The notes below the pieces were generated by a model, which ran no database searches, was not told where the DNA came from, and was given only the letters and a program-made list of their open reading frames with translations. A stretch of DNA of 17,385 nt from Paralactobacillus_A sp963926925. GTDB taxonomy: Bacteria > Bacillota > Bacilli > Lactobacillales > Lactobacillaceae. Numbering within the stretch: position 1 is the first letter of the stretch; each line of letters starts with the position of its first letter. The stretch spans positions 1 to 17,385 of the forward strand of contig CAWUZD010000003.1 of assembly GCA_963926925.1 (NCBI GenBank), in the 5' to 3' direction. The translations under genes were made by a program, and so were the position numbers. Of this stretch, positions 1 through 7,475 are shown piece by piece.

Positions 1-830
1 AGTAACAAAGAAATTTCACGATATGCAACAGCTTGTTTGCTTAAATCATCATAGACAATCAAAACATTCTTACCATTGTACATGAATTCTTCGCCCATTG
101 CGCAACCAGCATAAGGTGCAATATACAATAATGGGGCTGGTTGTGATGGACCAGCTTCAACAACAATTGTATAATCCATAGCGCCATACTTACGCAATGT
201 TTCAACTTGAGCACGAATAGTTGAATCCTTTTGTCCAATAGCAACATAGATACAAATCATATTTTGATCTTTTTGATTAAGAATTGTATCAATGGCTAAT
301 GATGTTTTACCTGTTTTACGGTCACCAATGATTAATTCCCGTTGGCCACGGCCAATTGGAACTAATGAGTCAATCGCTTTAATACCTGTTTGTAATGGTT
401 CGTCAACAGATTTACGATCCATAACACCAGGTGCTGGTGATTCAATTGGACGTGTCTTGGTGGTCTTAATATCACCTAATCCATCAACAGGTTGTCCTAA
501 TGGATTAACAACACGACCAATTAATTCTTCGCCAACAGGAACTTCGACAATACGACCAGTACGTTTTACTTGATCGCCTTCACGTAAATCATCATAACGA
601 CCAAGAATAATGATACCAACGTTGTTTTCTTCTAAGCTTAATGCAATTCCGTATGAACCATTGCTAAGTTTCAATAATTCATTAGATACTGCATTATCTA
701 GACCGTTTGCACGGGCAATACCATCACCAATGTATGTAATCGTACCAACTTCATCAACGGAAGGATCATCGGAGTAATTTTCGAGTTGTTTTTTAATGAG
801 AGCACTGATTTCCTCAGTTTTAATGCTCAT
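1..830 (-). CDS. atpA: ATP synthase F1 subunit alpha (partial, N-terminal part)
   Basis: Alpha subunit of the membrane-bound F1Fo ATP synthase/ATPase, part of the alpha3beta3 catalytic head on the cytoplasmic side. Only about the first 276 residues are present; the gene runs off the left edge. The protein begins MSIKTEEISALIKKQLENY. The nucleotide-binding P-loop GDRKTGKT falls at residues 169-176, the same place as in E. coli AtpA, so the N-terminus is complete. The ATG at 830 follows an AAGGGGTGA ribosome binding site with normal spacing. It lies 27 bases behind the atpH stop and is the fifth gene of the operon here; gamma, beta and epsilon genes are expected beyond the edge. Identification is certain. 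Confidence 0.97.
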   Translation of the reverse strand, partial: MSIKTEEISALIKKQLENYSDDPSVDEVGTITYIGDGIARANGLDNAVSNELLKLSNGSYGIALSLEENNVGIIILGRYDDLREGDQVKRTGRIVEVPVGEELIGRVVNPLGQPVDGLGDIKTTKTRPIESPAPGVMDRKSVDEPLQTGIKAIDSLVPIGRGQRELIIGDRKTGKTSLAIDTILNQKDQNMICIYVAIGQKDSTIRAQVETLRKYGAMDYTIVVEAGPSQPAPLLYIAPYAGCAMGEEFMYNGKNVLIVYDDLSKQAVAYREISLL

Positions 831-857
831 AAACAGTTCACCCCTTATTGATAATGC

Positions 858-1409
858 CTAATTAAATGACTTTGATAAGTAATTTTTAAGATTAGCAATC
901 CGTGTTACTAAGCTACCATCAATGATAATATCTTTAACACGAACAATAACGCCACCAATAATTTGCTTGTCAATTTGTTGTTCTAAAACTACTTCTTTAG
1001 CATTAAATCGTTTGATTAATGCTTGTTGCATTGCTTGTTCTTGTGTTGTTGACAGAGGAACAGCAGTTATTACTGTTGCATGAATACGATCATTTGCTTG
1101 ATCAAAGCGTTGTTGGTAATCATCAATAACAGCTAATAAATCATCAATGTGACCATAATCATAAAGCATTTGTAATAAGTTTTGAATAAATACTGAAAAT
1201 GGTTGTTGCAACGTTTTCAGTAATTGTTGCTTTTGTTCACAATTAACATCTTTATCAGCAAGCATTTTTAACATCCGTGGATTAGTCTCAACTAGTTCAC
1301 GAAGGGTTATTAATTGTGAATTAATATCATCAATTATTTGATGTTCTTCAGCCAAATCAAATAAAGCGCGTCCATAACGTGTGCCTACTGCATATTTACT
1401 TAGTGGCAT
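858..1409 (-). CDS. atpH: ATP synthase F1 subunit delta
   Basis: Delta subunit (OSCP-type) that links the top of F1 to the peripheral b-subunit stalk. The product of 183 residues starts MPLSKYAVGTRYGRALFDLA and ends with a VRVKDIIIDGSLVTRIANL segment, both typical of the family, and the length is normal. The open frame can be extended to a GTG at 1418, but that codon lies inside the Shine-Dalgarno AGGTGA. The ATG at 1409 sits five bases behind that site and is the better start. The start overlaps the end of atpF by 14 bases, which suggests coupled translation. Its place between atpF and atpA is the standard order. Confidence 0.96.
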   Translation of the reverse strand: MPLSKYAVGTRYGRALFDLAEEHQIIDDINSQLITLRELVETNPRMLKMLADKDVNCEQKQQLLKTLQQPFSVFIQNLLQMLYDYGHIDDLLAVIDDYQQRFDQANDRIHATVITAVPLSTTQEQAMQQALIKRFNAKEVVLEQQIDKQIIGGVIVRVKDIIIDGSLVTRIANLKNYLSKSFN

Positions 1410-1923
1410 GAGATTCACCTAAATCTTTAATATATGAATTAATTAAGTCTTCTTGATCAGCGGCTGAAAGTTCACGACCAATTAACTTACTTGCAATATC
1501 AACAGAAAGTTGTGCTACTTCAGCGCGTGCACTATTCAAGGCATCGATTCGTGCTTGTTGAGCATCACGTTGGGCACTTTCTTTCAAATTCTTAGCTTCG
1601 TTTTGAGCTTTACTCATAATTGCTTGCCGTTGTTCTTCACCATTTTGACGAGCTTCGTTAACAATTTGAGTTGCTTCAGCACGAGTATTTTGCAATTCTT
1701 TTTCACGTTTATCCGCTAATTCATTAGCTTCTTGACGTGCTTTTGCAGCACCATCTAAGTCATTAGTAATCTTAGTGCGCCGGTCTTCCATCATCTTTGC
1801 AACAGGTTTCCATGCAAATTTGCCGACTAACAACATTAAAACTAAAAATGAGATTGAAACAAAAAGCAAATCACCAACGTATAATCCGCCTTGTGCAGCT
1901 CCTAATACTAATGCAGTTGCCAT
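1396..1923 (-). CDS. atpF: ATP synthase Fo subunit b
   Basis: Subunit b forms the peripheral stalk that holds the F1 head against the membrane ring. The 175-residue product has one N-terminal membrane segment (about residues 14-34, GDLLFVSISFLVLMLLVG) followed by a long, highly charged, Ala/Glu/Gln-rich helix expected to form a coiled coil, which is the family architecture. The frame extends to a GTG at 1932, but that GTG is part of the Shine-Dalgarno region (AAAGGAG); the ATG at 1923, eight bases behind it, is preferred. The gene is separated from atpE by 74 bases that contain a small hairpin, and it overlaps atpH at its 3' end. Confidence 0.96.
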   Translation of the reverse strand: MATALVLGAAQGGLYVGDLLFVSISFLVLMLLVGKFAWKPVAKMMEDRRTKITNDLDGAAKARQEANELADKREKELQNTRAEATQIVNEARQNGEEQRQAIMSKAQNEAKNLKESAQRDAQQARIDALNSARAEVAQLSVDIASKLIGRELSAADQEDLINSYIKDLGESHATK

Positions 1924-1953
1924 ATTATTCACTCCTTTCAGTCAACAGTGTCG

Positions 1954-1974
1954 TTATTCATAATTACTGAATAA
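1954..1974 (-). other. Small stem-loop between atpE and atpF
   Basis: A perfect 7-base inverted repeat (TTATTCA / TGAATAA, loop of 7) lies in the 74-base gap between atpE and atpF. The T-run on its plus-strand side does not lie downstream in the direction of atp transcription, so it is not a terminator for the operon. A hairpin just after atpE could protect or define the end of an atpE-rich mRNA segment, but this is inference and the stem is weak. Confidence 0.3.
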
Positions 1975-1997
1975 TTTTTTACACTTATTAAAATTAA

Positions 1998-2219
1998 TTA
2001 TTTGCTGAGAAGGATGAATGCAATCGCAATCGCAATGATAGGAACGGCTTCGATTAAACCAACACCGATAAGCATTAATGAACGTAATTTACCAAATAAT
2101 TCTGGTTGACGTGCGATACTTTCAATAGTCTTGCTGATAACACGACCATTTCCCCAACTAGTAGCAAGTGCAGCTACAGCGGCAATAATAGCGATACTAA
2201 GATAAACAACAGAATTCAT
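1998..2219 (-). CDS. atpE: ATP synthase Fo subunit c
   Basis: Proteolipid subunit c, which oligomerises into the proton-driven rotor ring. The 73-residue product has two membrane helices (about 3-22 and 48-71) joined by a polar loop with the conserved RQPE at 37-40. Glu57 in the second helix (GLIEAVP) is the proton-carrying carboxylate; a glutamate, together with the absence of the Na+-ligand pattern, is consistent with a proton-translocating lactic-acid-bacterial enzyme. The ATG at 2219 follows AAGGAG at good spacing. The gene lies 29 bases behind atpB. In fermenting lactobacilli the enzyme mainly pumps protons out at the cost of ATP. Confidence 0.97.
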   Translation of the reverse strand: MNSVVYLSIAIIAAVAALATSWGNGRVISKTIESIARQPELFGKLRSLMLIGVGLIEAVPIIAIAIAFILLSK

Positions 2220-2248
2220 ATGTATAATCTCCTTAAAATTTATATTTA

Positions 2249-2956
2249 TTATTCTTCTTGAAGTTTAGAAGAAATATATACCATACCTAATGTGACGAAA
2301 ACGAAGGCTTGGATACTACCAATAAATGCTGAGAAGGCTTGCCAAATCATTTCTAATGGCGCAACTGCAATTGCACCCATATGTAAACTCGTTGCCATAT
2401 CTGCAACTAACATTAACAAAACTTCACCAGCAAAGATATTACCGTAAAGCCGTAAGCCTAATGTCATAAAATTAGTAAATTCTTCGACTAAATTAATCGG
2501 TAATAACATTGACATTGGTTTGATGTAACCCTTTAAATATCCTTTGAATCCATATTTCTTCACACCATAACTATGTGACATTAGTAATACCATCATTGCT
2601 AAGCCTAAAGTTACCACGGCATTAGCAGTTGGACTATCAATCCAAGTATTACCTCCCACAATCAGTTCAATTAACAACCCTAATTGGTTAGAAACAAAGA
2701 TAAAGGCAAAAAGAACAAATGCAAATAAGTAAAAATTACCACTATCTTCAGGTGGAATAGCTGCATCAACAATATTATTAGTAAAGTCCATTAACCATTC
2801 CATCAAATTTTGTTTCTTTGTAGGACGTAACTGTGGCTTCCGTGAGAATGCAAAAACTACGGCAAAAACTATAATACAAGTAATCACAACTGATAAATCA
2901 ATTGCTAAGTTAAAGCGTAGCCCACAAAATGTTACAATAGGAAATTTTTCATTCAA
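2249..2956 (-). CDS. atpB: ATP synthase Fo subunit a (TTG start)
   Basis: Subunit a, the multi-helix membrane stator that forms the proton half-channels against the c-ring. The 235-residue product carries the conserved helix with LRLYGN (Arg169), the essential arginine facing the c-ring, and the downstream GSIQAFVFVTLGMVY helix. No in-frame ATG exists near the 5' end. The longest frame begins at a TTG at 2980, but the Shine-Dalgarno AAGGAGG lies inside that extension. A second TTG at 2956 sits eight bases behind AAGGAGG and gives MNEKFPIVTFCGLRFN, so it is the likely start. It is the first gene of the operon; no atpI-like gene precedes it in this window. Confidence 0.95.
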   Translation of the reverse strand: MNEKFPIVTFCGLRFNLAIDLSVVITCIIVFAVVFAFSRKPQLRPTKKQNLMEWLMDFTNNIVDAAIPPEDSGNFYLFAFVLFAFIFVSNQLGLLIELIVGGNTWIDSPTANAVVTLGLAMMVLLMSHSYGVKKYGFKGYLKGYIKPMSMLLPINLVEEFTNFMTLGLRLYGNIFAGEVLLMLVADMATSLHMGAIAVAPLEMIWQAFSAFIGSIQAFVFVTLGMVYISSKLQEE

Positions 2957-2985
2957 AGATATCGCCTCCTTTGCTTGCAAGTTGC

Positions 2986-3013
2986 ATTTTATTACACTAT
3001 TGTATTTTGCTAA
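2986..3013 (-). promoter_or_regulatory. Candidate promoter of the atp operon
   Basis: The gap upstream of atpB must hold the operon promoter, because upp ends with its own terminator. The best pair I find is TTAGCA (3008-3013), 16 bases, TAAAAT (2986-2991), giving a leader of about 25 bases before the TTG start. A TACAAT at 2999-3004 is an alternative -10, but the nearest -35-like TTGTAA is 20 bases away. The match is moderate and the choice is uncertain. Confidence 0.35.
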
Positions 3014-3060
3014 AATGCATGGGCTTACAATCCTCAGATTACCATTTTTTTAAATAAAAA

Positions 3061-3112
3061 TAAAGGATTAATTAATAATTATTTATATTAATTAATAATT
3101 ATTAATTAATCC
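3061..3112 (-). terminator. AT-rich terminator downstream of upp
   Basis: A perfect 19-base inverted repeat (3065-3083 with 3094-3112, loop of 10) starts with GG, ends with CC and otherwise consists only of A and T. Read on the minus strand it follows the upp stop codon by 36 bases and is followed by a T-rich run (TTTATTTTTATTT). This is the layout of an intrinsic terminator, although the stem is unusually poor in G-C pairs. A second small hairpin (3125-3142) stands just before it. Confidence 0.55.
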
Positions 3113-3148
3113 AAATAATACTTGACATTAACTATTTAATGTTTACAG

Positions 3149-3778
3149 TTATTTTGTTCCAAAAAGCCGGTCACCAGCATCACCTAAACCAGGTACAATG
3201 TAACCATCTTTATTCAAATGATCATCTAAAGAAGCTGCATAAATATCAACTTCAGGATGTTCAGCTTGAACTTTTTTAATTCCTTCAGGAGCAGCAACTA
3301 AGACTACTAAGCGAATTGAATTAGCACCACGTTTTTCTAAAGCATCAATTGCCATATTAGCAGATCCACCAGTTGCTAACATGGGATCAACTACAAATAA
3401 ATCACGTTGATCAACATCTGATGGCAATTTGACAAAATATTCATGTGGTTCAAGAGTCTTTTCATCACGATACATACCAATATGACCAACTTTAGCAGCT
3501 GGAATTAAACGTAATACGCCATCGACCATTCCTAAACCGGCACGTAAAATTGGCACTACAGCTAATTTTTTACCAGCAATTTCTTTACCAACGGCCTCAC
3601 CAATTGGTGTTTCAATTTTAATATCACGTAATGGCAAATCACGTGTAATTTCATAAACCATTAATTCGGCAATTTCATTAGCTACTTCACGAAAATCTTT
3701 CGTACCAGTCCGTTTATCACGTAAAATTGTTAATTTATGTTGAATTAATGGATGATTTAAAATTGTAAATTTACCCAT
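3149..3778 (-). CDS. upp: Uracil phosphoribosyltransferase
   Basis: Converts uracil and PRPP to UMP plus pyrophosphate, the main uracil salvage step, in the cytoplasm. The 209-residue product has normal family length. The PRPP-binding loop reads DPMLATGGSA at 131-140, and the uracil-binding C-terminal segment GYIVPGLGDAGDRLFG spans 192-207. The ATG at 3778 follows AAAAGGAG with eight bases of spacing. It is a single-gene unit with its own promoter (3811-3839) and terminator, between the sua5 operon and the atp operon, a gene order common in lactobacilli and bacilli. No attenuator is obvious in its short leader. Confidence 0.97.
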   Translation of the reverse strand: MGKFTILNHPLIQHKLTILRDKRTGTKDFREVANEIAELMVYEITRDLPLRDIKIETPIGEAVGKEIAGKKLAVVPILRAGLGMVDGVLRLIPAAKVGHIGMYRDEKTLEPHEYFVKLPSDVDQRDLFVVDPMLATGGSANMAIDALEKRGANSIRLVVLVAAPEGIKKVQAEHPEVDIYAASLDDHLNKDGYIVPGLGDAGDRLFGTK

Positions 3779-3810
3779 AATGATTGCTCCTTTTCGGTTA
3801 GTTAATCATA

Positions 3811-3839
3811 ATAATATTATTATTTGATAGTGCTTACAA
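3811..3839 (-). promoter_or_regulatory. Promoter of upp
   Basis: TTGTAA (3834-3839), a 17-base spacer and TATTAT (3811-3816) lie about 32 bases upstream of the upp start codon and directly downstream of the sua5 terminator. Spacing is ideal; the -35 matches the vegetative consensus at four of six positions and the -10 at five. Confidence 0.6.
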
Positions 3840-3870
3840 GTTAAAAGCTAATTAATTTATAATTTTATGA

Positions 3871-3905
3871 AAAAAGCTAGTTATGAATAACATAACTAGC
3901 TTTTT
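3871..3905 (-). terminator. Intrinsic terminator of the tdk-prfA-prmC-sua5 operon
   Basis: A perfect 15-base stem (AAAAAGCTAGTTATG with CATAACTAGCTTTTT) with a 5-base loop begins one base after the sua5 stop codon and ends in a T-run on the minus strand. It is symmetrical, so it could also stop plus-strand transcription, but no plus-strand gene points at it. Confidence 0.88.
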
Positions 3906-3906
3906 A

Positions 3907-4914
3907 TTAATCTTCAAAGAAATGATGATGAGCAGCCGCTTTTTCCAAACGGTTCATATAAGCAATACCAATACCAGTAGCTGGGAAGCCTTGTACCAAA
4001 ATGGTTTTAACTTCAGGATACATATCAAAGTACCGCAAACCATCATACAAATGCTGACTAGCTGACATTACTGAATTACCTAATGAAAATTGTTCTTTAA
4101 AACGAACCGCATGTTGTTTATTTAAGACTTCATCAGTTGCCATAATACCAAATGGTTGACCTGTTTTAAGCATGGCTGAAATTGCTTGTGGAAATTGATT
4201 AACTTGATCAACAATAATAACTTGTGCTTTAGGTTCGTAATGCTTATATCGTTGCGCATTATTAGTTGATGAAGTTTCGGCTTTAGTAGCAACAGCTTGG
4301 CCAATTACCGTCGCAATATCATCACTAGTAATAATACCGGGACGCAAAATAGTTGGTTGGGCCAAACTCATATCAATAATAGTAGAATCAACACCAACAT
4401 TAGTAGGACCATCATCCAAAATAGCAGCAATTTTTCCACCTAAATCGTGTAAAACATGGGCAGCTGTAGTTGGACTAGGTTTACCTGAAGTATTAGCTGA
4501 AGGACCCACAATTGGATTACCCAATGCATTAATCATTTGCAAAGCTGCTTGGTTATCAGGCATCCGAAAGGCAACTGTGGGTAAACCAGCAGTAACAATT
4601 TTATCAATGGCATGATATTTCAATGGCAAAATAATTGTTAATGGTCCTGGCCAAAATGTTTCCATTAGTAATTGCGCAGCTGGTGAAATATGCGCTGCAT
4701 ACTTTTGAACCATTTCAAAAGATGAAACTGTTAAATTCAAAGGATTATCAGTGGGACGATTCTTAACTTGATAAACTTGTCGAACAGCTTGTGGATTTAA
4801 AGCATCTGCGCCCAATCCATAAACTGTTTCAGTTGGAAAAGCTACTAATTTACCCTGCTTTAACAAGGTAGCTGCATATTGATAATCAGCAGCTGTCAAA
4901 TGTTCTGTTTCCAT
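3907..4914 (-). CDS. L-threonylcarbamoyladenylate synthase (Sua5/YwlC)
   Basis: Makes threonylcarbamoyl-AMP from threonine, bicarbonate and ATP, the first step of t6A37 modification of tRNAs that read ANN codons. The YrdC-type catalytic domain (about 10-205) has PTETVYGLGADA (27-38), KNRPTDNPL (51-59) and GPSANTSGKPS (138-148). A C-terminal Sua5 domain (about 229-335) follows, so this is the long two-domain form of 335 residues. The linker reads NNAQRYKHYEPKAQV: the RYxHYxP part is present, but the SPGM that usually precedes it is not recognisable. The ATG at 4914 lies three bases after the prmC stop, and its AAAGGAG is inside the end of prmC. It is the last gene of the operon. The symbol ywlC or tsaC2 could be used. 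Confidence 0.95.
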   Translation of the reverse strand: METEHLTAADYQYAATLLKQGKLVAFPTETVYGLGADALNPQAVRQVYQVKNRPTDNPLNLTVSSFEMVQKYAAHISPAAQLLMETFWPGPLTIILPLKYHAIDKIVTAGLPTVAFRMPDNQAALQMINALGNPIVGPSANTSGKPSPTTAAHVLHDLGGKIAAILDDGPTNVGVDSTIIDMSLAQPTILRPGIITSDDIATVIGQAVATKAETSSTNNAQRYKHYEPKAQVIIVDQVNQFPQAISAMLKTGQPFGIMATDEVLNKQHAVRFKEQFSLGNSVMSASQHLYDGLRYFDMYPEVKTILVQGFPATGIGIAYMNRLEKAAAHHHFFED

Positions 4915-4917
4915 ATG

Positions 4918-5778
4918 TTATTTATTCTCCTTTGGTGCAATTATTTGCAACATCCGGTATTTACCAGCAATATCTTTCCGAAAATGCAAGGTTGCTTGGG
5001 GCCATGCTTGTTTGAAGATTTGGGCTAATGCTGGTTGTTGTTGATATCCAAATTCTAAAAATACTTGACCATGATGATTTAAATGTTGCGCCAATTGCGG
5101 TGCTAGTTGTTCATAAATTGCTAAGCCATGATGTTTAGCAAATAAAGCAGTATGTGGTTCATGTTGATAAACACTAGGATCCATCACAGCAACTTCATCC
5201 GCCGCAATATATGGTGGATTAGAAATTATTACATCAAATTTCTGATGCACCACTGGTGCAAATAGATCTCCTTGACGAAAATCAATTTTAGCGTGTAACC
5301 GTTCTGCATTTTGTTGAGCAACTTGTAAAGCAGCTGCAGAAATATCAGTTGCAGTTACGGCTAAAGATGGCACCTTTTTCTTCAATGTAATTGCCAAAAT
5401 ACCACTACCGGTGCCAATATCTAAAACACTTTGATAATGATGAACACGAATACTTTCAAGCGCCCACTGACATAATTCTTCGGTTTCAAGGCGCGGAATT
5501 AAAACAGCTGGCGTAACTTTAAATTCATAATCATTAAAAGGTGCACTGCCAATAATATATTGTGGCGGTTCATTGGCAATAACTCGTTGCATCATTTCTT
5601 GAAAAGTTTGCCATTGTTCATCACTTAATTCATCACGATAATGTAATAACAATTGCGTATGATTCCAATTTTGCCAATGCTCCATTAAATATTCAGCATC
5701 ACTATGATCACGTTGGTGTTGATCTAACAATAAAAAAGCCCCCTGGAGGGCTTTAAAAACAGTATGATTATAATTCAT
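4918..5778 (-). CDS. prmC: Peptide chain release factor N5-glutamine methyltransferase
   Basis: Methylates the glutamine of the GGQ motif of release factors, using S-adenosylmethionine, which raises the efficiency of peptide release. The 286-residue product has an N-terminal helical release-factor-binding domain (about 1-85), the conserved VLIPRLETE (92-100), the SAM-binding DIGTGSG (120-126) and the catalytic NPPY (187-190). The ATG at 5778 overlaps the last codons of prfA by 11 bases, so enzyme and substrate are translated in a coupled way. The early protein (FKALQGAFLLLDQ) fits the family, so this start looks real, although a terminator-like hairpin lies in codons 8-17. Confidence 0.96.
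   Translation of the reverse strand: MNYNHTVFKALQGAFLLLDQHQRDHSDAEYLMEHWQNWNHTQLLLHYRDELSDEQWQTFQEMMQRVIANEPPQYIIGSAPFNDYEFKVTPAVLIPRLETEELCQWALESIRVHHYQSVLDIGTGSGILAITLKKKVPSLAVTATDISAAALQVAQQNAERLHAKIDFRQGDLFAPVVHQKFDVIISNPPYIAADEVAVMDPSVYQHEPHTALFAKHHGLAIYEQLAPQLAQHLNHHGQVFLEFGYQQQPALAQIFKQAWPQATLHFRKDIAGKYRMLQIIAPKENK
5731..5754 (-). terminator. Terminator-like hairpin inside the 5' end of prmC
   Basis: On the minus strand, AAAGCCC, a 6-base loop and GGGCTTT are followed directly by a run ending in six T and then ATTG. This is the textbook form of an intrinsic terminator, but it lies within prmC codons 9-17, about 14-37 bases downstream of the prfA stop. It may act as an attenuator that lowers prmC-sua5 transcription when ribosomes do not follow closely. 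Translation of prmC would disrupt the stem. The structure is seen; the function is inferred. Confidence 0.45.
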
Positions 5779-6853
5779 CTTGTAATTGTTCCAACTTCAT
5801 AGTTTGATCTTGCAAAATTAATGCATCAATAATTTCGTCTAATTCACCATTCATAATGCGATCAAGTTTATTTAAGGTTAAATTAATGCGGTGATCAGTA
5901 ACCCGATTTTGTGGATAATTATAAGTTCTAATTCGTTCAGAACGATCACCAGTACCGATGGCATTCTTCCGATTTTGATCATACTTTTCATGGTTTTGTG
6001 ATTCATAGTAATCATAAACCCGTGATTTCAAAATTTGCATTGCCTTAACACGGTTTTGTTGTTGTGAACGTTGATCTTGCATAGCAACAACAATTCCAGT
6101 TGGAATATGTGTCATCCGGACAGCAGATGAAGTCTTATTAATATGCTGACCACCAGCACCACTGGAACGATAAACATCAACCCGAATATCCTTAGGAGCA
6201 ATATCAATATCGACTTCATCATATTCAGGCATAACGGCAACCGTAGCAGTAGAAGTATGAATACGACCAGCTGATTCAGTCACTGGTACCCGTTGCACAC
6301 GGTGTGCGCCATTTTCATACTTTAATTTTGAATAAACATCCTTACCACTAATCATCATTGCTACAGTCTTAAAACCACCGACTTCAGTTGGTGTTGAATC
6401 AATGATTTCAGTGTGCCAGCCCTGCCGTTCAGCATAACGTTCATACATGTTTAATAAATCAGCAGCAAATAAACTTGCTTCATCGCCACCAGCAGCGCCA
6501 CGAATTTCCATAATGATATTTTTATCATCGTTAGGGTCTTTAGGAAGCATTAACATTTTAATGGATTCTTCAAGTGCTGTTTTTTCTTTATTTAAACGAG
6601 ATAAATCATCCTTAGCTAATTCTTCTAAATCAGGATCTTTGGTTTCATGTAATACTTCTTCGCTTTCCTTAATGTTGTTAACAACATCACGATAATGTTT
6701 ATATTGACTAACAACTTCACGGATACTACCTTCTTCTTTTGATAGTTCCATATAGCGTTTGGTATCAGCAATTACATCAGGATCACTCATTAATTCTTGT
6801 AATTCATCATAACGATCAACTACACCTTGTAATTGTTCAAAAATTTTATCCAT
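5768..6853 (-). CDS. prfA: Peptide chain release factor 1
   Basis: Class I release factor that reads UAA and UAG in the ribosomal A site and triggers hydrolysis of peptidyl-tRNA. The 361-residue product has normal length. The stop-codon recognition tripeptide is PVT at 190-192, in the RF1 class (RF2 has SPF), and the catalytic GGQ is at 234-236 within SSGAGGQHINK. The C-terminal RIRTYNYPQNRVTDHRI segment is typical of RF1. The ATG at 6853 follows AGGAG six bases upstream, and that site overlaps the tdk stop codon. It sits between tdk and prmC, whose product modifies this protein's GGQ glutamine. Confidence 0.98.
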   Translation of the reverse strand: MDKIFEQLQGVVDRYDELQELMSDPDVIADTKRYMELSKEEGSIREVVSQYKHYRDVVNNIKESEEVLHETKDPDLEELAKDDLSRLNKEKTALEESIKMLMLPKDPNDDKNIIMEIRGAAGGDEASLFAADLLNMYERYAERQGWHTEIIDSTPTEVGGFKTVAMMISGKDVYSKLKYENGAHRVQRVPVTESAGRIHTSTATVAVMPEYDEVDIDIAPKDIRVDVYRSSGAGGQHINKTSSAVRMTHIPTGIVVAMQDQRSQQQNRVKAMQILKSRVYDYYESQNHEKYDQNRKNAIGTGDRSERIRTYNYPQNRVTDHRINLTLNKLDRIMNGELDEIIDALILQDQTMKLEQLQDEL

Positions 6854-6862
6854 AACTAACTC

Positions 6863-7444
6863 CTACTTATTTTGATTTAATAACGGGTGATAATAATGCT
6901 TTCGACATACTGGATAATAAGTATCAATATCACCAATTTCAACTTGTTCGCCACTATAAACTGGTTTACCATCTTGCATACGCAAATTCATGGTTGCTTT
7001 ATGCTTACAGAACCAGCAAATAGTTTTCATTTCTTCTATTTTATCAGCATACAATAATAAATACTTCGAACCTTCAAATAATTCATTACGAAAATCATTC
7101 TTTAAGCCAAAAGCAATCACCGGAATATCTAATTCATCAACAACACGAGTTGCTTCCAAAATATGATGCTTTTGTAAAAATTGTGCTTCATCAATTAAAA
7201 CACAGTTAGCTTCTTTATTAATTTCGCATACTTTATCATATAAATTAGTTTCTGCAAAAATCGGAACAGCTTTATGTTTAAGACCAATGCGACTAGCAAC
7301 AATTCCAACACCAGCACGGTTATCTACTGCACTGGTCATAATAATAACTGGTTTGTGTTGTTCTTCATAATTATGTGCGACTTTCAAAATTTCAATTGAT
7401 TTGCCACTATTCATTGCACCATAACGAAAAAATAATTGTGCCAT
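6863..7444 (-). CDS. tdk: Thymidine kinase
   Basis: Phosphorylates thymidine to dTMP with ATP, in pyrimidine salvage. The 193-residue product is a type II (tetrameric) thymidine kinase: Walker A GAMNSGKS at 9-16, catalytic Glu86 in IDEAQF, and a zinc site formed by C143, C146 (CWFC), C180 and H183 (CRKH). Two ATGs compete. The outer one at 7450 is only two bases from AAAGGG, whereas the ATG at 7444 has eight bases of spacing and gives MAQLFFRYGAMNSGKS, the usual family N-terminus, so I chose the inner one. It is the first gene of the operon tdk-prfA-prmC-sua5 and diverges from murT. Confidence 0.97.
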   Translation of the reverse strand: MAQLFFRYGAMNSGKSIEILKVAHNYEEQHKPVIIMTSAVDNRAGVGIVASRIGLKHKAVPIFAETNLYDKVCEINKEANCVLIDEAQFLQKHHILEATRVVDELDIPVIAFGLKNDFRNELFEGSKYLLLYADKIEEMKTICWFCKHKATMNLRMQDGKPVYSGEQVEIGDIDTYYPVCRKHYYHPLLNQNK

Positions 7445-7475
7445 CTTCATTGCCCTTTCTTACCACTTTTTAATA

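Noticed and set aside
292..573. Plus-strand 93-residue open frame opposite atpA
   Set aside because: Antisense to the conserved atpA P-loop region; no family resemblance and no start signals.
1510..1963. Plus-strand open frames opposite atpF
   Set aside because: They are antisense to a clear atpF, have biased low-complexity content and no ribosome binding site.
3122..3127. Consensus TTGACA on the plus strand pointing into upp antisense
   Set aside because: No -10 box at a suitable distance and no gene downstream on that strand.
6447..6695. Plus-strand 82-residue open frame rich in Ser, opposite prfA
   Set aside because: Product of the antisense of a highly conserved gene; no independent support.
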